NCBI RefSeq assembly: GCF_032302195.1
Contig: NZ_CP135275.1
Span: 6,512,501-6,576,500, forward strand
Reading direction: 5' to 3'
From: Paenibacillus sp. MMS20-IR301
GTDB taxonomy: Bacteria; Bacillota; Bacilli; Paenibacillales; Paenibacillaceae
DNA: 64,000 nucleotides
Shown here: positions 19,577 to 32,956 of the stretch, piece after piece
Position numbering within the stretch: position 1 is the stretch's first letter
Layout of the letters: every line of letters starts with the position of its first letter
Position numbers and translations under genes: made by a program
The notes under the pieces: generated by a model
The model's input: the letters and a program-made list of their open reading frames with translations, nothing else
Databases searched by the model: none
Told to the model about the DNA's origin: nothing

Positions 19577-19726
19577 ATGCGGGTAATTATCACTTTGGCT
19601 TGTACAAGTTGCAAACAAAGAAACTATGCAACAACCAAAAACAAGCGAAATCACCCCGACCGCTTGGAGATGAAGAAATTTTGCAAGTTCTGTAACGAGC
19701 AAACTCCTCATCGCGAAACCAGATAG
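19577..19726 (+). CDS. rpmG: 50S ribosomal protein L33 (zinc-binding type)
   Basis: This 49-aa protein ([17 protein letters not shown]...) of the large subunit sits near the E site. C9-x2-C12 and C36-x2-C39 form the zinc ribbon, so it is the C+ paralog, expected when zinc is plentiful. GGGAGGTG lies 6 bases upstream of the ATG. It heads the secE-nusG transcript, as in other Bacillales. Confidence 0.95.
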   Translation: MRVIITLACTSCKQRNYATTKNKRNHPDRLEMKKFCKFCNEQTPHRETR

Positions 19727-19746
19727 TCTTTGGAGGTGTAGTCGGC

Positions 19747-19938
19747 GTGAAACGTAGTTTCAAGTCTTTGTTTTCCTTTTTCACTGAGAGCTGGAGTGAA
19801 CTCAAAAAGGTTCGCTGGCCTAGCCGTAAAGAACTGAAAAACTATACATTGATCGTTCTCGGTACAATTGTGGTTGTCGCTCTTTACTTCTGGGTTCTGG
19901 ACATCGGTATTTCCGCTGTGATTGAAGCGATTATTTAG
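19747..19938 (+). CDS. secE: SecE, preprotein translocase subunit
   Basis: A 63-aa clamp subunit of the SecYEG channel. It has the short single-helix form typical of Firmicutes, with an amphipathic N-terminal helix (SWSELKKVRWPSRKEL) and one membrane helix (about residues 36-57). GTG 19747 is the start, behind GGAGGTG. SecY is encoded at 49.5 kb in this window. Confidence 0.95.
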   Translation: MKRSFKSLFSFFTESWSELKKVRWPSRKELKNYTLIVLGTIVVVALYFWVLDIGISAVIEAII

Positions 19939-19959
19939 AGAGGTCCCAGGTGGCTTGAT

Positions 19960-20493
19960 ATGGAAAAAAGATGGTATGTCGTTCATACCTATTCCGGGTA
20001 TGAGAATAAGGTCAAGGCCAATTTGGAGAAACGCGTTGAGTCCATGGGCATGGAGGACAAAATATTCCGCGTTCTTGTTCCTATGGAAGAAGAGCTGGTA
20101 AACAAGGATGGCAAGAAAAAAACTGTCATGCGTAAAGTTTACCCTGGTTATGTTTTGGTCGAAATGGTCCAGACTGATGATTCGTGGTATGTAGTCCGCA
20201 ATACGCCGGGCGTTACCGGATTTGTCGGTTCGACTGGTTCGGGGTCTAAGCCTACCGCTCTGCTCCCTGAAGAGGTTGAACAAATTCTGAAGCATATGGG
20301 CATGGTTGAACCTAAAGCGAAGATTGATTTCGAAATTAAGGAATCCGTACGTATTATGGTCGGTCCGTTTGCGAATTTCGTGGGCTCTGTGGAAGAAATT
20401 TTGGCAGACAAAAGCAAGATCAAAGTGCATGTCAACATGTTTGGACGGGAAACCCCGCTCGAGTTGGATTTCACTCAAGTGGAGAAGATATAA
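19960..20493 (+). CDS. nusG: NusG, transcription elongation factor
   Basis: NusG binds the clamp of RNA polymerase and in Bacillales also promotes sequence-specific pausing. The N-terminal NGN domain opens with KRWYVVHTYSGYENKVK. The C-terminal KOW domain (about residues 125-177, VGPFANFVGSVEEI) contacts S10/NusE or Rho. At 177 aa it has no insertion domain. It follows secE by 21 bases. Confidence 0.97.
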   Translation: MEKRWYVVHTYSGYENKVKANLEKRVESMGMEDKIFRVLVPMEEELVNKDGKKKTVMRKVYPGYVLVEMVQTDDSWYVVRNTPGVTGFVGSTGSGSKPTALLPEEVEQILKHMGMVEPKAKIDFEIKESVRIMVGPFANFVGSVEEILADKSKIKVHVNMFGRETPLELDFTQVEKI

Positions 20494-20568
20494 CAAGCGC
20501 AAGGGTTTCTTGTGGGAGAATGCTTACTAGCATTCGAATACCACTATTTACGCAAGGAGGTGTCACTC

Positions 20569-20994
20569 ATGGCTAAAAAAGTTATTAAAATGGTGAAACT
20601 GCAGATTCCTGCAGGGAAAGCGAATCCAGCGCCTCCAGTAGGTCCGGCGTTAGGTCAAGCAGGTGTCAACATCATGGCATTCTGTAAGGAATTCAACGCT
20701 CGTACTGCCGACCAGGCTGGCCTGATCATCCCGGTTGAAATTACAGTATTTGAAGACCGTTCCTTTACCTTCATCACTAAAACTCCTCCGGCTGCCGTTC
20801 TGCTTCGCATCGCTGCTAAAGTAGAAAAAGGATCCGGTGAACCAAACAAGAAAAAAGTAGCGAAGCTCGGCCGCGCAGCGGTTCGTGAAATCGCTGAAAC
20901 AAAAATGCCCGATCTGAACGCTGCATCTGTTGAAGCTGCAATGCGTATGGTTGAAGGTACTGCCCGCAGCATGGGCATCACTATCGAAGACTAA
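20569..20994 (+). CDS. rplK: 50S ribosomal protein L11
   Basis: L11 is part of the GTPase-associated centre and needed for the RelA stringent response. The N-terminal proline-rich domain that binds thiostrepton includes [17 protein letters not shown]. The C-terminal RNA-binding domain follows. The start is ATG 20569, 7 bases after AAGGAGGTG, giving the standard 141 aa. An upstream in-frame start at 20512 is not used. A CGGTCA-TTCA-TGACCG hairpin lies in the gap to rplA (21012-21027). Confidence 0.97.
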   Translation: MAKKVIKMVKLQIPAGKANPAPPVGPALGQAGVNIMAFCKEFNARTADQAGLIIPVEITVFEDRSFTFITKTPPAAVLLRIAAKVEKGSGEPNKKKVAKLGRAAVREIAETKMPDLNAASVEAAMRMVEGTARSMGITIED

Positions 20995-21076
20995 TAAGTA
21001 TTCGGGTGAGCCGGTCATTCATGACCGCATTATGTGGGAGGAATTTCCGCTAATACCACAAAGGAGGAACATTTTC

Positions 21077-21769
21077 ATGGCTAAACATGGTAAGAAATAC
21101 CAGGAATCTGCTAAGCTGATTAACAGCGAAGCAACTTACGAGCCTTCAGAAGCTGTAGAGCTTGTGAAAAAGGCGGCAACTGCCAAATTCGACGAAACCG
21201 TTGAAGCAGCAGTACGTCTGGGTGTAGACCCGCGTAAACAAGACCAAGCTGTTCGTGGTGTTGTTGTCCTGCCTCACGGCACAGGTAAAACACAACGCGT
21301 GCTTGTATTTGCAAAAGGTGAAAAAGCGAAAGAAGCGGAAGCTGCTGGCGCCGATTATGTTGGTGATGCTGATATGATCAACAAAATCCAACAAGGCTGG
21401 TTTGAATTCGATGTCTGCGTAGCTACACCTGACATGATGAGTGAAGTCGGTAAACTGGGACGTCTGCTCGGTGGTAAAGGCCTCATGCCTAACCCTAAAG
21501 CAGGTACAGTTACTTTCGACGTTACCAAGGCTGTTCAAGAAATCAAAGCCGGTAAAATCGAATATCGTCTTGACAAAGCGGGCCAAATTCACGCGCCAAT
21601 CGGCAAAGTGTCTTTCAACGCTGACCAATTGAACGAGAACCTTAAAGCTCTCATGGACGCTTTGAACCGTGCGAAACCAGCTGCTGCTAAAGGTGTATAC
21701 CTTAAAGGCATTGCTATTTCGTCCACAATGGGACCAAGCGCCCGCGTGAACGCAGCTGCTTTCAGATAA
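21077..21769 (+). CDS. rplA: 50S ribosomal protein L1
   Basis: L1 forms the mobile stalk at the E site and binds 23S helices 76-78. In many bacteria it represses its own operon mRNA. Signature stretches are [19 protein letters not shown] and [11 protein letters not shown] near the C-terminus. The 230-aa product starts at ATG 21077 behind AAGGAGG. A long leader with an attenuator follows before rplJ. Confidence 0.97.
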   Translation: MAKHGKKYQESAKLINSEATYEPSEAVELVKKAATAKFDETVEAAVRLGVDPRKQDQAVRGVVVLPHGTGKTQRVLVFAKGEKAKEAEAAGADYVGDADMINKIQQGWFEFDVCVATPDMMSEVGKLGRLLGGKGLMPNPKAGTVTFDVTKAVQEIKAGKIEYRLDKAGQIHAPIGKVSFNADQLNENLKALMDALNRAKPAAAKGVYLKGIAISSTMGPSARVNAAAFR

Positions 21770-21839
21770 TTAGGGGTTGACTCTTTGAGTCATCTTTGAT
21801 AATCTATAACAGTTGTGAACATTAAGGTGATCAATCTTA

Positions 21840-21982
21840 AACTTGAATATGCTTACCGTAGACAGTAGGTGCCGTAAGGCTTAATTTCCTACCGAGGTGT
21901 TGTGATAGAAACAAAAAGTGCCAGGTTCGCCTGATATACTTTCCGTTTTATCAAGCCTTCGTGAATCTGCGGAGGCTTTTCT
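21840..21982 (+). ncRNA. L10 leader (autoregulatory mRNA element of rplJ-rplL)
   Basis: The segment 21856-21899 has the conserved pattern of Firmicute L10 leaders, with GTAGG (21865-21869) able to pair with CCTAC (21888-21892) around a TGCCGTAAGG-containing loop. It ends in a terminator-like hairpin: AAGCCTTCG (21953-21961) with CGGAGGCTT (21970-21978) and T-rich sequence after. L10-L12 binding should favour termination and so balance L10/L12 with rRNA. Confidence 0.85.
21953..21982 (+). terminator. Attenuator hairpin of the L10 leader
   Basis: A nine-pair stem with one G-U pair, an 8-base loop and then TTTTCT. It lies 76 bases before the rplJ start and is the likely control point for rplJ-rplL. 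Confidence 0.8.
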
Positions 21983-22057
21983 AATGCCTGCGTAGGAACG
22001 GTGCAGATTCCCTTGGGTGAATCGCCGTCACATAAATTTTCAGGAGGTGTATACAAA

Positions 22058-22561
22058 TTGGCAAATGCAAAAGTAATCCAAGCTAAACAGGATGCGGTTG
22101 ATGTTGTGACTGGCAAGCTGCAAAACAGTATCTCTACTGTAGTTGCGGACTACCGCGGATTGAACGTTGCCCAGGTAACTGAACTGCGTAAGCAGCTTCG
22201 TGAAGCTGGCGTTGACTTTCAAGTTCTGAAAAACTCATTGGTGCGTCGTGCGACTGCAGCTGCTGAGCTGACTGAACTGGATGCAGTTCTAACCGGCCCT
22301 ACAGCAGTAGCATTCAGTGAAACTGATGCGGTAGTAGCAGCCAAAATTTTGAATGACTTCGCTAAGAAGAACGATGCTCTGAAACTGAAGGGCGGCGTTG
22401 TTGAAGGCAAAGTTATCGATGCGGACCAGCTGAAAGCACTGGCAGAACTGCCTTCCCGCGAAGGTTTGCTCTCCATGCTGCTTAGCGTGCTTCAGGCTCC
22501 AATGCGCAACTTCGCGCTTGCAGTTAAAGCTGTTGCTGAGAAAGAAGAACAAAGCGCGTAA
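22058..22561 (+). CDS. rplJ: 50S ribosomal protein L10
   Basis: L10 anchors the L12 dimers on the ribosome stalk and is the regulatory RNA-binder of its own leader. The product begins at TTG 22058 ([14 protein letters not shown]), 8 bases after AGGAGGTG. The upstream ATG at 22001 lies before that ribosome site and is not the start. The length of 167 aa and the C-terminal L12-binding helix are typical. Confidence 0.96.
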   Translation: MANAKVIQAKQDAVDVVTGKLQNSISTVVADYRGLNVAQVTELRKQLREAGVDFQVLKNSLVRRATAAAELTELDAVLTGPTAVAFSETDAVVAAKILNDFAKKNDALKLKGGVVEGKVIDADQLKALAELPSREGLLSMLLSVLQAPMRNFALAVKAVAEKEEQSA

Positions 22562-22627
22562 GCCTTTGCTCCTAGTCTCGTAATCAATACAAACAAACCA
22601 ATTATAATATAAAATGGAGGTTCAATC

Positions 22628-22987
22628 ATGAGCAAAGAAACAATCTTAGAAGAAATTAAAGGCATGAGCGTACTGGAACTGAACGAACTGGTTAAAGCAA
22701 TCGAAGAAGAATTCGGTGTAACTGCAGCAGCTCCAGTAGCAGCTGGCGGTGCAGTAGCAGCAGTAGAAGAAGAGCAAACTGAATTCGACGTAATCCTGAC
22801 AAGCGCTGGCGCTTCCAAGATCAACGTTATCAAAATCGTTCGCGAAATCACAGGCCTGGGCTTGAAAGAAGCTAAAGACCTCGTAGACAACGCTCCAAAA
22901 GCAATCAAAGAAAAAGTAAGCAAAGAAGAATCCGAAGCTACCAAAGCAAAATTGGAAGAAGCGGGCGCAGTAGTAGAAGTAAAATAA
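22628..22987 (+). CDS. rplL: 50S ribosomal protein L7/L12
   Basis: This is the stalk protein that recruits translation GTPases. An N-terminal dimerisation part (about 1-32), an Ala/Val/Gly hinge (about 33-52) and the C-terminal factor-binding domain ([30 protein letters not shown]) are all present in 119 aa. Codon use is strongly biased, in keeping with four copies per ribosome. A 14-pair hairpin follows. Confidence 0.97.
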   Translation: MSKETILEEIKGMSVLELNELVKAIEEEFGVTAAAPVAAGGAVAAVEEEQTEFDVILTSAGASKINVIKIVREITGLGLKEAKDLVDNAPKAIKEKVSKEESEATKAKLEEAGAVVEVK

Positions 22988-23039
22988 GTTGATTTGAGTA
23001 GGTACTGCCCCGGAGCAGAATTCATTCTCTCCGGTTCTC

Positions 23040-23071
23040 GCAACCCCCTTGAACTTGTTCAAGGGGGTTGC
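23040..23071 (+). other. Perfect 14-bp hairpin between rplL and the methyltransferase gene, no T-run
   Basis: GCAACCCCCTTGAA (23040-23053) pairs perfectly with TTCAAGGGGGTTGC (23058-23071) around CTTG. The next bases, TGTATAAG, are not a U-tract, so it is not a classic terminator. It could lower read-through, protect the 3' end of the abundant rplL message, or be an RNA-processing site. Confidence 0.75.
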
Positions 23072-23116
23072 TGTATAAGAACTGGGTACCTTAGAACAGG
23101 TGAAAGGGAGGATTGT

Positions 23117-23713
23117 ATGTCGCAGCATTATTACTCGCAGCAGCCGGAAGCCCGTCATGATAGAAGAAGCATCGAGACGGTACTGAGAGGCAGAAGCCTC
23201 CGCTTTACAAGTGACGCCGGTGTTTTTTCCAAAGGGGATATTGATTACGGCAGCCGCGTGCTGATTGAGTCGATGGAAATCCCGGATGGGGCAGAGGTGC
23301 TTGATGTAGGTTGCGGTTATGGTCCGATCGGGATTAGTGCAGCGGCTCTTGCCCCCAAAGGTCATGTGACTATGATTGATATTAACAGCCGTGCAGTCGA
23401 GCTTGCCCGCGAGAATGCTCAGCATAACGGAATCCGCAATGTTACGGTTATGGAAAGTGATGTGCTGTCCGCAGTTCAGGGGCGTAAGTTCGATGTGATT
23501 CTGACCAATCCGCCGATCCGTGCAGGCAAGGCTGTCGTGCATGGGATATTTGAACAGGCGCATGATCATTTGAAAGAGGGCGGAAGCCTGTGGATTGTCA
23601 TTCAGAAGAAGCAAGGGGCGCCATCTGCAGTAGCCAAGCTTGAAAGCTTGTTCCCGGTTGTGGAAGAAGTAACGAAGGATAAAGGCTATCGGATTATTAG
23701 AGCTTCAAACTAA
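23117..23713 (+). CDS. ybxB: RsmC-like class I methyltransferase (YbxB)
   Basis: A SAM-dependent methyltransferase whose likely target is 16S rRNA guanine-N2, judged from its RsmC-type motifs. The SAM motif is VLDVGCGYGPIG and the catalytic motif is DVILTNPPIRAGK. It is short (198 aa), containing only the catalytic domain. ATG 23117 follows GGGAGG. The place between rplL and rpoB is conserved in Bacillales. The substrate is not proven. Confidence 0.9.
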   Translation: MSQHYYSQQPEARHDRRSIETVLRGRSLRFTSDAGVFSKGDIDYGSRVLIESMEIPDGAEVLDVGCGYGPIGISAAALAPKGHVTMIDINSRAVELARENAQHNGIRNVTVMESDVLSAVQGRKFDVILTNPPIRAGKAVVHGIFEQAHDHLKEGGSLWIVIQKKQGAPSAVAKLESLFPVVEEVTKDKGYRIIRASN

Positions 23714-23728
23714 AAATAATAATATTTA

Positions 23729-23757
23729 TTGACATGCAATGCCCATAGTGTTATTAT
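23729..23757 (+). promoter_or_regulatory. Strong sigma-A promoter of rpoB-rpoC
   Basis: TTGACA (23729-23734), a spacer of exactly 17 bases, and TATTAT (23752-23757). Transcription should start near 23764, about 377 bases before rpoB. Confidence 0.85.
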
Positions 23758-24140
23758 TATAAAATGTCAGTATTAAGCTAGGCTCCATGTCTTTAGTTTG
23801 CTGAAATGTCAAGTGATATATTGTCGCCCGGTAAGCGCATGCCGCACGGCAGGTTTTTGCGAATTCCGTTCTCTATGTTCCTGTCACGGCGAGGGTCGCC
23901 GGGACAATAGATAATAGCGCATAAACTGTTGCCTGGTGACGTATAATACGCACGTTTTGGGCAAATCTACTGGATAAGGAGTATTTTGGCCGTGGATAGA
24001 TGCGCTCTTTTTTCGAAAGATTTCGATGAGGGGCTTTTCTGTATTTATGGCTGAATCTTTGTGGTATGGTTCCATTATACGGGTCCAAACAAGGGTTCGC
24101 AATCAATTTTTAAGTGAGTAGACATGAGGGGTGAGTAAAG
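23758..24140 (+). other. Long rpoB leader without a gene
   Basis: The 383 bases between the promoter and rpoB contain no convincing gene. One clear hairpin is GTC-A-CGGCGA (23883-23892) with TCGCCG-G-GAC (23896-23905), loop GGG. A TATAAT at 23942-23947 lacks a -35 at the right distance. I recognise no known leader family. Confidence 0.6.
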
Positions 24141-27686
<3,546 letters not shown>

Positions 27687-27722
27687 TTCACCAGCAAGCC
27701 ACTAATTTCATTACAAAAAGAA

Positions 27723-27763
27723 CCGCGCCCTCTGTTGACCTTACCGTCAGGAGAGGGCTGCGG
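27723..27763 (+). other. Intercistronic hairpin between rpoB and rpoC
   Basis: CCGC-G-CCCTCT-GT-TGAC (27723-27739) pairs with GTCA-GG-AGAGGG-CT-GCGG (27746-27763), giving 14 pairs in three blocks. No T-run follows. It may set the beta to beta' ratio or be a processing site. Confidence 0.65.
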
Positions 27764-27799
27764 TACTAAATCAGGATATAGGTTAAGGAGGGTTGCTCC

Positions 27800-30700
27800 T
27801 TGTTGGACGTTAACAATTTTGAATTTATGAAAATCGGACTCGCTTCTCCGGAAAAAATTCGTTCTTGGTCCCGCGGAGAAGTAAAAAAACCGGAAACCAT
27901 TAACTATCGTACATTGAAACCGGAAAAAGAGGGTCTCTTTTGCGAACGTATTTTCGGACCGCAAAAGGACTGGGAGTGTCACTGTGGTAAATACAAACGC
28001 GTCCGTTATAAGGGCGTAGTGTGCGACCGCTGCGGCGTGGAAGTTACCCGCGCTAAAGTCCGCCGCGAACGTATGGGCCACATCGAGCTGGCAGCTCCGG
28101 TATCTCATATCTGGTATTTCAAAGGTATTCCGAGCCGCATGGGTCTGGCACTGGATATGTCTCCTAGATCGCTTGAAGAGATTATCTACTTTGCATCTTA
28201 TGTTGTAACCGATCCGGGAGAAACTCCGCTGGAGAAGAAGCAGCTGTTGTCCGAGAAAGAATACCGCAGCTACCGTGAAAAGTACGGCTACGGATTCCAG
28301 GCCGGCATGGGTGCTGAGGCTGTCAAAAAACTGCTGCAGGATATCGATATTGACAAAGAACTGGAATTCCTCAAAGAAGAGCTGCGTACGGCCCAGGGCC
28401 AGCGCCGCAACCGGGCGATCAAACGCCTGGAAGTTATTGAGGCCTTCCGCAACTCCGGCAACAAGCCTGACTGGATGATCATGGATGTGCTCCCGGTAAT
28501 TCCTCCGGAGCTGCGCCCGATGGTTCAGCTTGATGGCGGCCGTTTTGCTACGTCTGACCTTAACGACCTGTACCGCCGTGTAATTAACCGGAACAACCGT
28601 CTGAAGAGACTGCTGGATCTCGGCGCTCCTGATATTATCGTGCAGAATGAAAAACGCATGCTTCAGGAAGCTGTTGATGCCCTGATCGACAACGGCCGCC
28701 GCGGCCGTCCTGTAACCGGTCCTGGTAACCGTCCGCTTAAATCCCTCAGCCATATGCTGAAGGGTAAACAGGGACGTTTCCGCCAGAACTTGCTCGGTAA
28801 GCGCGTTGACTATTCCGGACGTTCCGTTATCGTCGTAGGGCCTTACCTCAAAATGTACCAATGCGGTCTTCCGAAGAAGATGGCACTGGAGCTGTTCAAG
28901 CCGTTCGTAATGAAGGAACTGGTGAATAAAGGGCTTGCCCACAACATCAAGAGCGCGAAACGCAAGGTTGAGCGCGTAAGTCCTGAAGTGTGGGATGTGC
29001 TTGAAGAAGTAATCCGGGAGCATCCGGTTCTGCTGAACCGTGCCCCAACGCTGCACAGACTGGGTATCCAGGCATTTGAACCGATTCTGGTAGAAGGTCA
29101 CGCAATCCGTCTTCACCCGCTCGTATGTACGGCGTACAATGCCGACTTTGACGGTGACCAGATGGCGGTACACGTTCCTCTGTCCGCTGAGGCTCAAGCT
29201 GAAGCACGCCTGCTGATGCTGGCATCGGGTAACATCCTGAACCCTAAAGACGGTAAGCCGGTTGTTACACCGTCACAGGATATGGTCCTTGGTACATTCT
29301 ATCTGACGATGGACAACAAGGAAGAGAAGGGTACCGGCATGATTCTGCGCACCGTGAACGAAGCTGTTTCAGCTTACCAGCGCGGAACTGCAGGACTGCA
29401 TGCGCGTGTTGCCATCCCTGCCAAAGCTCTGGGCAAAACCAGCTTCACGGCTGAGCAGCAAGAGGCTATGCTGATTACGACTGTAGGGAAGATCATCTTT
29501 AATGAAATTTACCCTAGCAGTTTCCCTTATATCAACGAAGCTACCAAAGCCAACCTGCTTCAAGGTACGCCTGAGAAGTATTTCATCTATGAAAAAGGCG
29601 CGGATATCCGTGAACTGATCATGGCTGCTCCGGAAGCAAGTGCAGTAGGTAAAGAATATCTGGGCCTCATTATCGCCCGCTGCTTCGAGACCTATCACAC
29701 GACCAAAACATCTGTGATTCTGGATAAAATCAAACAGCTCGGCTTCACCTACTCTACACGTTCCGGGGTTACGGTTGCCGTATCCGACGTTATCGTGCCT
29801 GAGGAAAAAGCTACGATTCTTAAAGAATCGGAAGCTAAGGTTGATGTGGTTGCCAACCAGTACCGCCGTGGTCTGATCACTAACGATGAACGTTATGACC
29901 GTGTTATTGAGATCTGGTCGAAGACTAAGGATGATCTTACGAACGTCCTGCTGAAATCGATGGACCGCTTTAACTCCATCATGCTCATGGTTGACTCCAA
30001 AGCGCGCGGTAACAAATCGCAGATTACCCAGCTGGGCGGTATGCGTGGTCTGATGGCAACACCTTCGGGCCGGATTTTCGAATTGCCGATCAAAGCAAAC
30101 TTCCGTGAAGGTCTGACCGTCCTCGAGTACTTTATCTCGACGCACGGAGCGCGTAAAGGTCTGGCCGATACAGCGCTGCGTACAGCGGACTCCGGTTACC
30201 TGACACGCCGTCTCGTTGACGTGGCCCAGGACGTAATCGTCCGTGAAGAGGATTGCGGTACGGATAAAGGCTTCACTGTCAGCCGGATCCAGGATGGCAA
30301 GGAAGTTATTGAGGATCTATATGACCGTATTGAAGGCCGTTACTCCTTCGAAACCGTCCGTCATCCGGAAACGAAGGAAATCATCGTTCACCGTAACGAC
30401 CTGATTGACTCCGATAAGGCTGAAGAGATTGTTAATGCGGGTGTAACCAAACTGCAGATCCGCTCTGTACTGAGCTGCCGTGCCCGTCACGGGGTCTGCA
30501 AGAAATGCTACGGACGCAACCTGGCAACAGGCAAATTCGTGGAAATCGGGGAAGCTGTCGGCATCATTGCCGCACAATCCATCGGTGAACCGGGAACACA
30601 GCTTACCATGCGTACATTCCATACCGGCGGTGTTGCCGGAGACGATATCACGCAAGGTCTGCCGCGTATCCAAGAGTTGTTTGAAGCCCGTAACCCTAAA

Positions 30701-31411
30701 GGTCAGGCGACAATCAGTGAAATTGACGGGGTAGTTAAGGAAATCCGTGAAACCAAGGACCGCCGTGAAATCGAAGTCCAGGGTGAAGCTGAGTCCAAGA
30801 CCTACTCCATCACTTACGGTTCCCGTCTGCGTGTCAGCGAAGGCCAGGAGATTGAAGCTGGCGATGAACTGACTGACGGTTCTATCGACCCTAAAGAAAT
30901 GCTGCGTATCAAAGGGATCCGCGGGGTACAGAACTACATTCTGCAGGAAGTACAGCGTGTATACCGTAACCAGGGCGTTGAAATCAATGATAAGCACATT
31001 GAAGTTATGATTAAGCAGATGCTGCGCAAAATCCGCATTATTGATGCCGGAGATACCAATCTCCTACCAGGCTCATTTGCTGATATTCCGGAATTTGAAG
31101 CAGCCAACAAGGAAGCAATCCTGTCCGGTAATGAACCTGCGGTGGCCAAACCGGTACTGCTTGGTATTACCAAGGCTTCCCTGGAGACTGATTCCTTCCT
31201 GTCTGCGGCATCCTTCCAGGAAACTACCCGTGTCCTTACGGATGCAGCAATTAAGGGTAAAGTGGATAAACTCCTCGGCCTGAAAGAAAATGTTATCATC
31301 GGGAAGCTGATTCCTGCCGGTACGGGTATGAATCGTTACCGTAATGTTAAGCTGAGTGATCCGAATGAAGAAGGCGTGCAAGATGCTTTAGAAACGGTTC
31401 CTGCTGAATAG
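27800..31411 (+). CDS. rpoC: RpoC, RNA polymerase beta' subunit
   Basis: Beta' holds the active-site magnesium through NADFDGD at residues 447-453. The N-terminal zinc site is [20 protein letters not shown] and the second zinc site is [13 protein letters not shown] near residue 893. The bridge/trigger region contains [20 protein letters not shown]. The length is 1203 aa. Two adjacent TTG codons (27800 and 27803) are possible starts, 7-10 bases after AAGGAGGG. The family opening [16 protein letters not shown] follows. Confidence 0.99.
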   Translation: MLDVNNFEFMKIGLASPEKIRSWSRGEVKKPETINYRTLKPEKEGLFCERIFGPQKDWECHCGKYKRVRYKGVVCDRCGVEVTRAKVRRERMGHIELAAPVSHIWYFKGIPSRMGLALDMSPRSLEEIIYFASYVVTDPGETPLEKKQLLSEKEYRSYREKYGYGFQAGMGAEAVKKLLQDIDIDKELEFLKEELRTAQGQRRNRAIKRLEVIEAFRNSGNKPDWMIMDVLPVIPPELRPMVQLDGGRFATSDLNDLYRRVINRNNRLKRLLDLGAPDIIVQNEKRMLQEAVDALIDNGRRGRPVTGPGNRPLKSLSHMLKGKQGRFRQNLLGKRVDYSGRSVIVVGPYLKMYQCGLPKKMALELFKPFVMKELVNKGLAHNIKSAKRKVERVSPEVWDVLEEVIREHPVLLNRAPTLHRLGIQAFEPILVEGHAIRLHPLVCTAYNADFDGDQMAVHVPLSAEAQAEARLLMLASGNILNPKDGKPVVTPSQDMVLGTFYLTMDNKEEKGTGMILRTVNEAVSAYQRGTAGLHARVAIPAKALGKTSFTAEQQEAMLITTVGKIIFNEIYPSSFPYINEATKANLLQGTPEKYFIYEKGADIRELIMAAPEASAVGKEYLGLIIARCFETYHTTKTSVILDKIKQLGFTYSTRSGVTVAVSDVIVPEEKATILKESEAKVDVVANQYRRGLITNDERYDRVIEIWSKTKDDLTNVLLKSMDRFNSIMLMVDSKARGNKSQITQLGGMRGLMATPSGRIFELPIKANFREGLTVLEYFISTHGARKGLADTALRTADSGYLTRRLVDVAQDVIVREEDCGTDKGFTVSRIQDGKEVIEDLYDRIEGRYSFETVRHPETKEIIVHRNDLIDSDKAEEIVNAGVTKLQIRSVLSCRARHGVCKKCYGRNLATGKFVEIGEAVGIIAAQSIGEPGTQLTMRTFHTGGVAGDDITQGLPRIQELFEARNPKGQATISEIDGVVKEIRETKDRREIEVQGEAESKTYSITYGSRLRVSEGQEIEAGDELTDGSIDPKEMLRIKGIRGVQNYILQEVQRVYRNQGVEINDKHIEVMIKQMLRKIRIIDAGDTNLLPGSFADIPEFEAANKEAILSGNEPAVAKPVLLGITKASLETDSFLSAASFQETTRVLTDAAIKGKVDKLLGLKENVIIGKLIPAGTGMNRYRNVKLSDPNEEGVQDALETVPAE

Positions 31412-31436
31412 TTGAATAATTGTGGCTAACAGTGTA

Positions 31437-31465
31437 CGCGTCACGTTATATTCTTGCGTGACGCG
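31437..31465 (+). other. Hairpin after rpoC, no T-run
   Basis: CGCGTCACG (31437-31445) pairs perfectly with CGTGACGCG (31457-31465) over an 11-base loop. It is followed by GCTGTC rather than T. It may act as a partial terminator or as a 3' stabiliser before the next promoter. Confidence 0.6.
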
Positions 31466-31506
31466 GCTGTCTGCCATGAATATTAATAAAATATTTGCTG
31501 ATTTTC

Positions 31507-31535
31507 TTGACATCGGGTTCTGAGGATGCTAATAT
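31507..31535 (+). promoter_or_regulatory. Strong sigma-A promoter of the str operon (ybxF-rpsL-rpsG-fusA-tuf)
   Basis: TTGACA (31507-31512), a 17-base spacer, and TAATAT (31530-31535). The ybxF start is 55 bases downstream. Confidence 0.85.
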
Positions 31536-31590
31536 GTCTAAGGTGCGTGAGTGCCTCGTCATTCTTGTTCAGTGGAGGTAATGATTATTC

Positions 31591-31842
31591 ATGACTGATG
31601 ATCGAGGATTTCAGGATGCTCAGGTCAAGATCGGTTCCAAGCAAACCGTCAAGGCGGTAGAGATGGGCCAAGCCGCAGAAGTCTATGTGGCAGAGGACGG
31701 AGATCAACGGCTTACTTCCAGAATTGTTATGCTTTGCGGCAAACAAGGTGTGAAGGTCACATATGTGGACACCATGCTGAATTTGGGCAAGGCCTGCGGG
31801 ATAGAAGTGGGTGCTGCAATGGCAGCCGTCTTAAAAGAATAG
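31591..31842 (+). CDS. ybxF: L7Ae-family K-turn RNA-binding protein (YbxF)
   Basis: An 83-aa member of the L7Ae/L30e family. In B. subtilis YbxF binds kink-turn RNA and associates with ribosomes in exponential growth, but its role is not settled. Family features seen are the [24 protein letters not shown] start and the [12 protein letters not shown] end that forms the RNA-contact loop. It is the first gene after the str promoter and stands before rpsL, as in other Bacillales. Confidence 0.93.
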   Translation: MTDDRGFQDAQVKIGSKQTVKAVEMGQAAEVYVAEDGDQRLTSRIVMLCGKQGVKVTYVDTMLNLGKACGIEVGAAMAAVLKE

Positions 31843-31975
31843 CACGAAAGATGTTTTTGTACCGGGGTACACTTCGGCAGCAAAGACTTTTCATTTGTCT
31901 TTTTATGAACCGCCTGGGTCTGTGGACTTAAAAGTTTGTAAATTGACTATTATTTCAGGAAGGGGGTGGCACAAC

Positions 31976-32395
<420 letters not shown>

Positions 32396-32440
32396 GATTA
32401 GCATTACTGAATATTAAACATTTAAGAAAGGGGGATATCC

Positions 32441-32911
32441 ATGCCACGCAAAGGTCCAGTTACTAAGAGAGATGTATTGCCAGATCCATTGTATAATAGC
32501 AAGTTGGTTACTCGTTTGATCAACCGTATTATGCTGGGTGGTAAAAGAGGTGTCGCTCAAAGCATTTTGTACAATTCGTTCAAGTTGATTCAGGAACGTA
32601 CAGGTAAAGAACCGATGGAAGTTTTCGAAGCTGCCATCAAGAACATCATGCCTGTATTGGAAGTTAAAGCTCGCCGTGTCGGCGGTGCTAACTACCAGGT
32701 GCCTATCGAAGTTAAACCTGAAAGACGTACTGCTTTGGGATTACGTTGGCTTGTAAACTACTCACGCAACCGCGGTGAGAAGACTATGGAAGAGCGTTTG
32801 GCGGCTGAGATCATCGATGCTTCCAACAACACAGGCGCTTCCGTTAAGAAACGTGAAGACACGCACAAAATGGCTGAAGCAAACAAAGCGTTTGCTCACT
32901 ACCGCTGGTAG
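32441..32911 (+). CDS. rpsG: 30S ribosomal protein S7
   Basis: A primary assembly protein of the 30S head, contacting the E-site tRNA and the mRNA exit. The opening is [16 protein letters not shown] and the conserved core includes [16 protein letters not shown]. The 156-aa length is standard. It lies 45 bases after rpsL in the str operon, behind an AAGGGGG ribosome site. Confidence 0.97.
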   Translation: MPRKGPVTKRDVLPDPLYNSKLVTRLINRIMLGGKRGVAQSILYNSFKLIQERTGKEPMEVFEAAIKNIMPVLEVKARRVGGANYQVPIEVKPERRTALGLRWLVNYSRNRGEKTMEERLAAEIIDASNNTGASVKKREDTHKMAEANKAFAHYRW

Positions 32912-32956
32912 GATTTAGTCGTTCAAATTACTTCTACTTTGGAAGGAGATCCATTC

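Noticed and set aside
23942..23947. TATAAT in the rpoB leader as a second promoter
   Set aside because: There is no -35 at a usable distance and no TGn extension.
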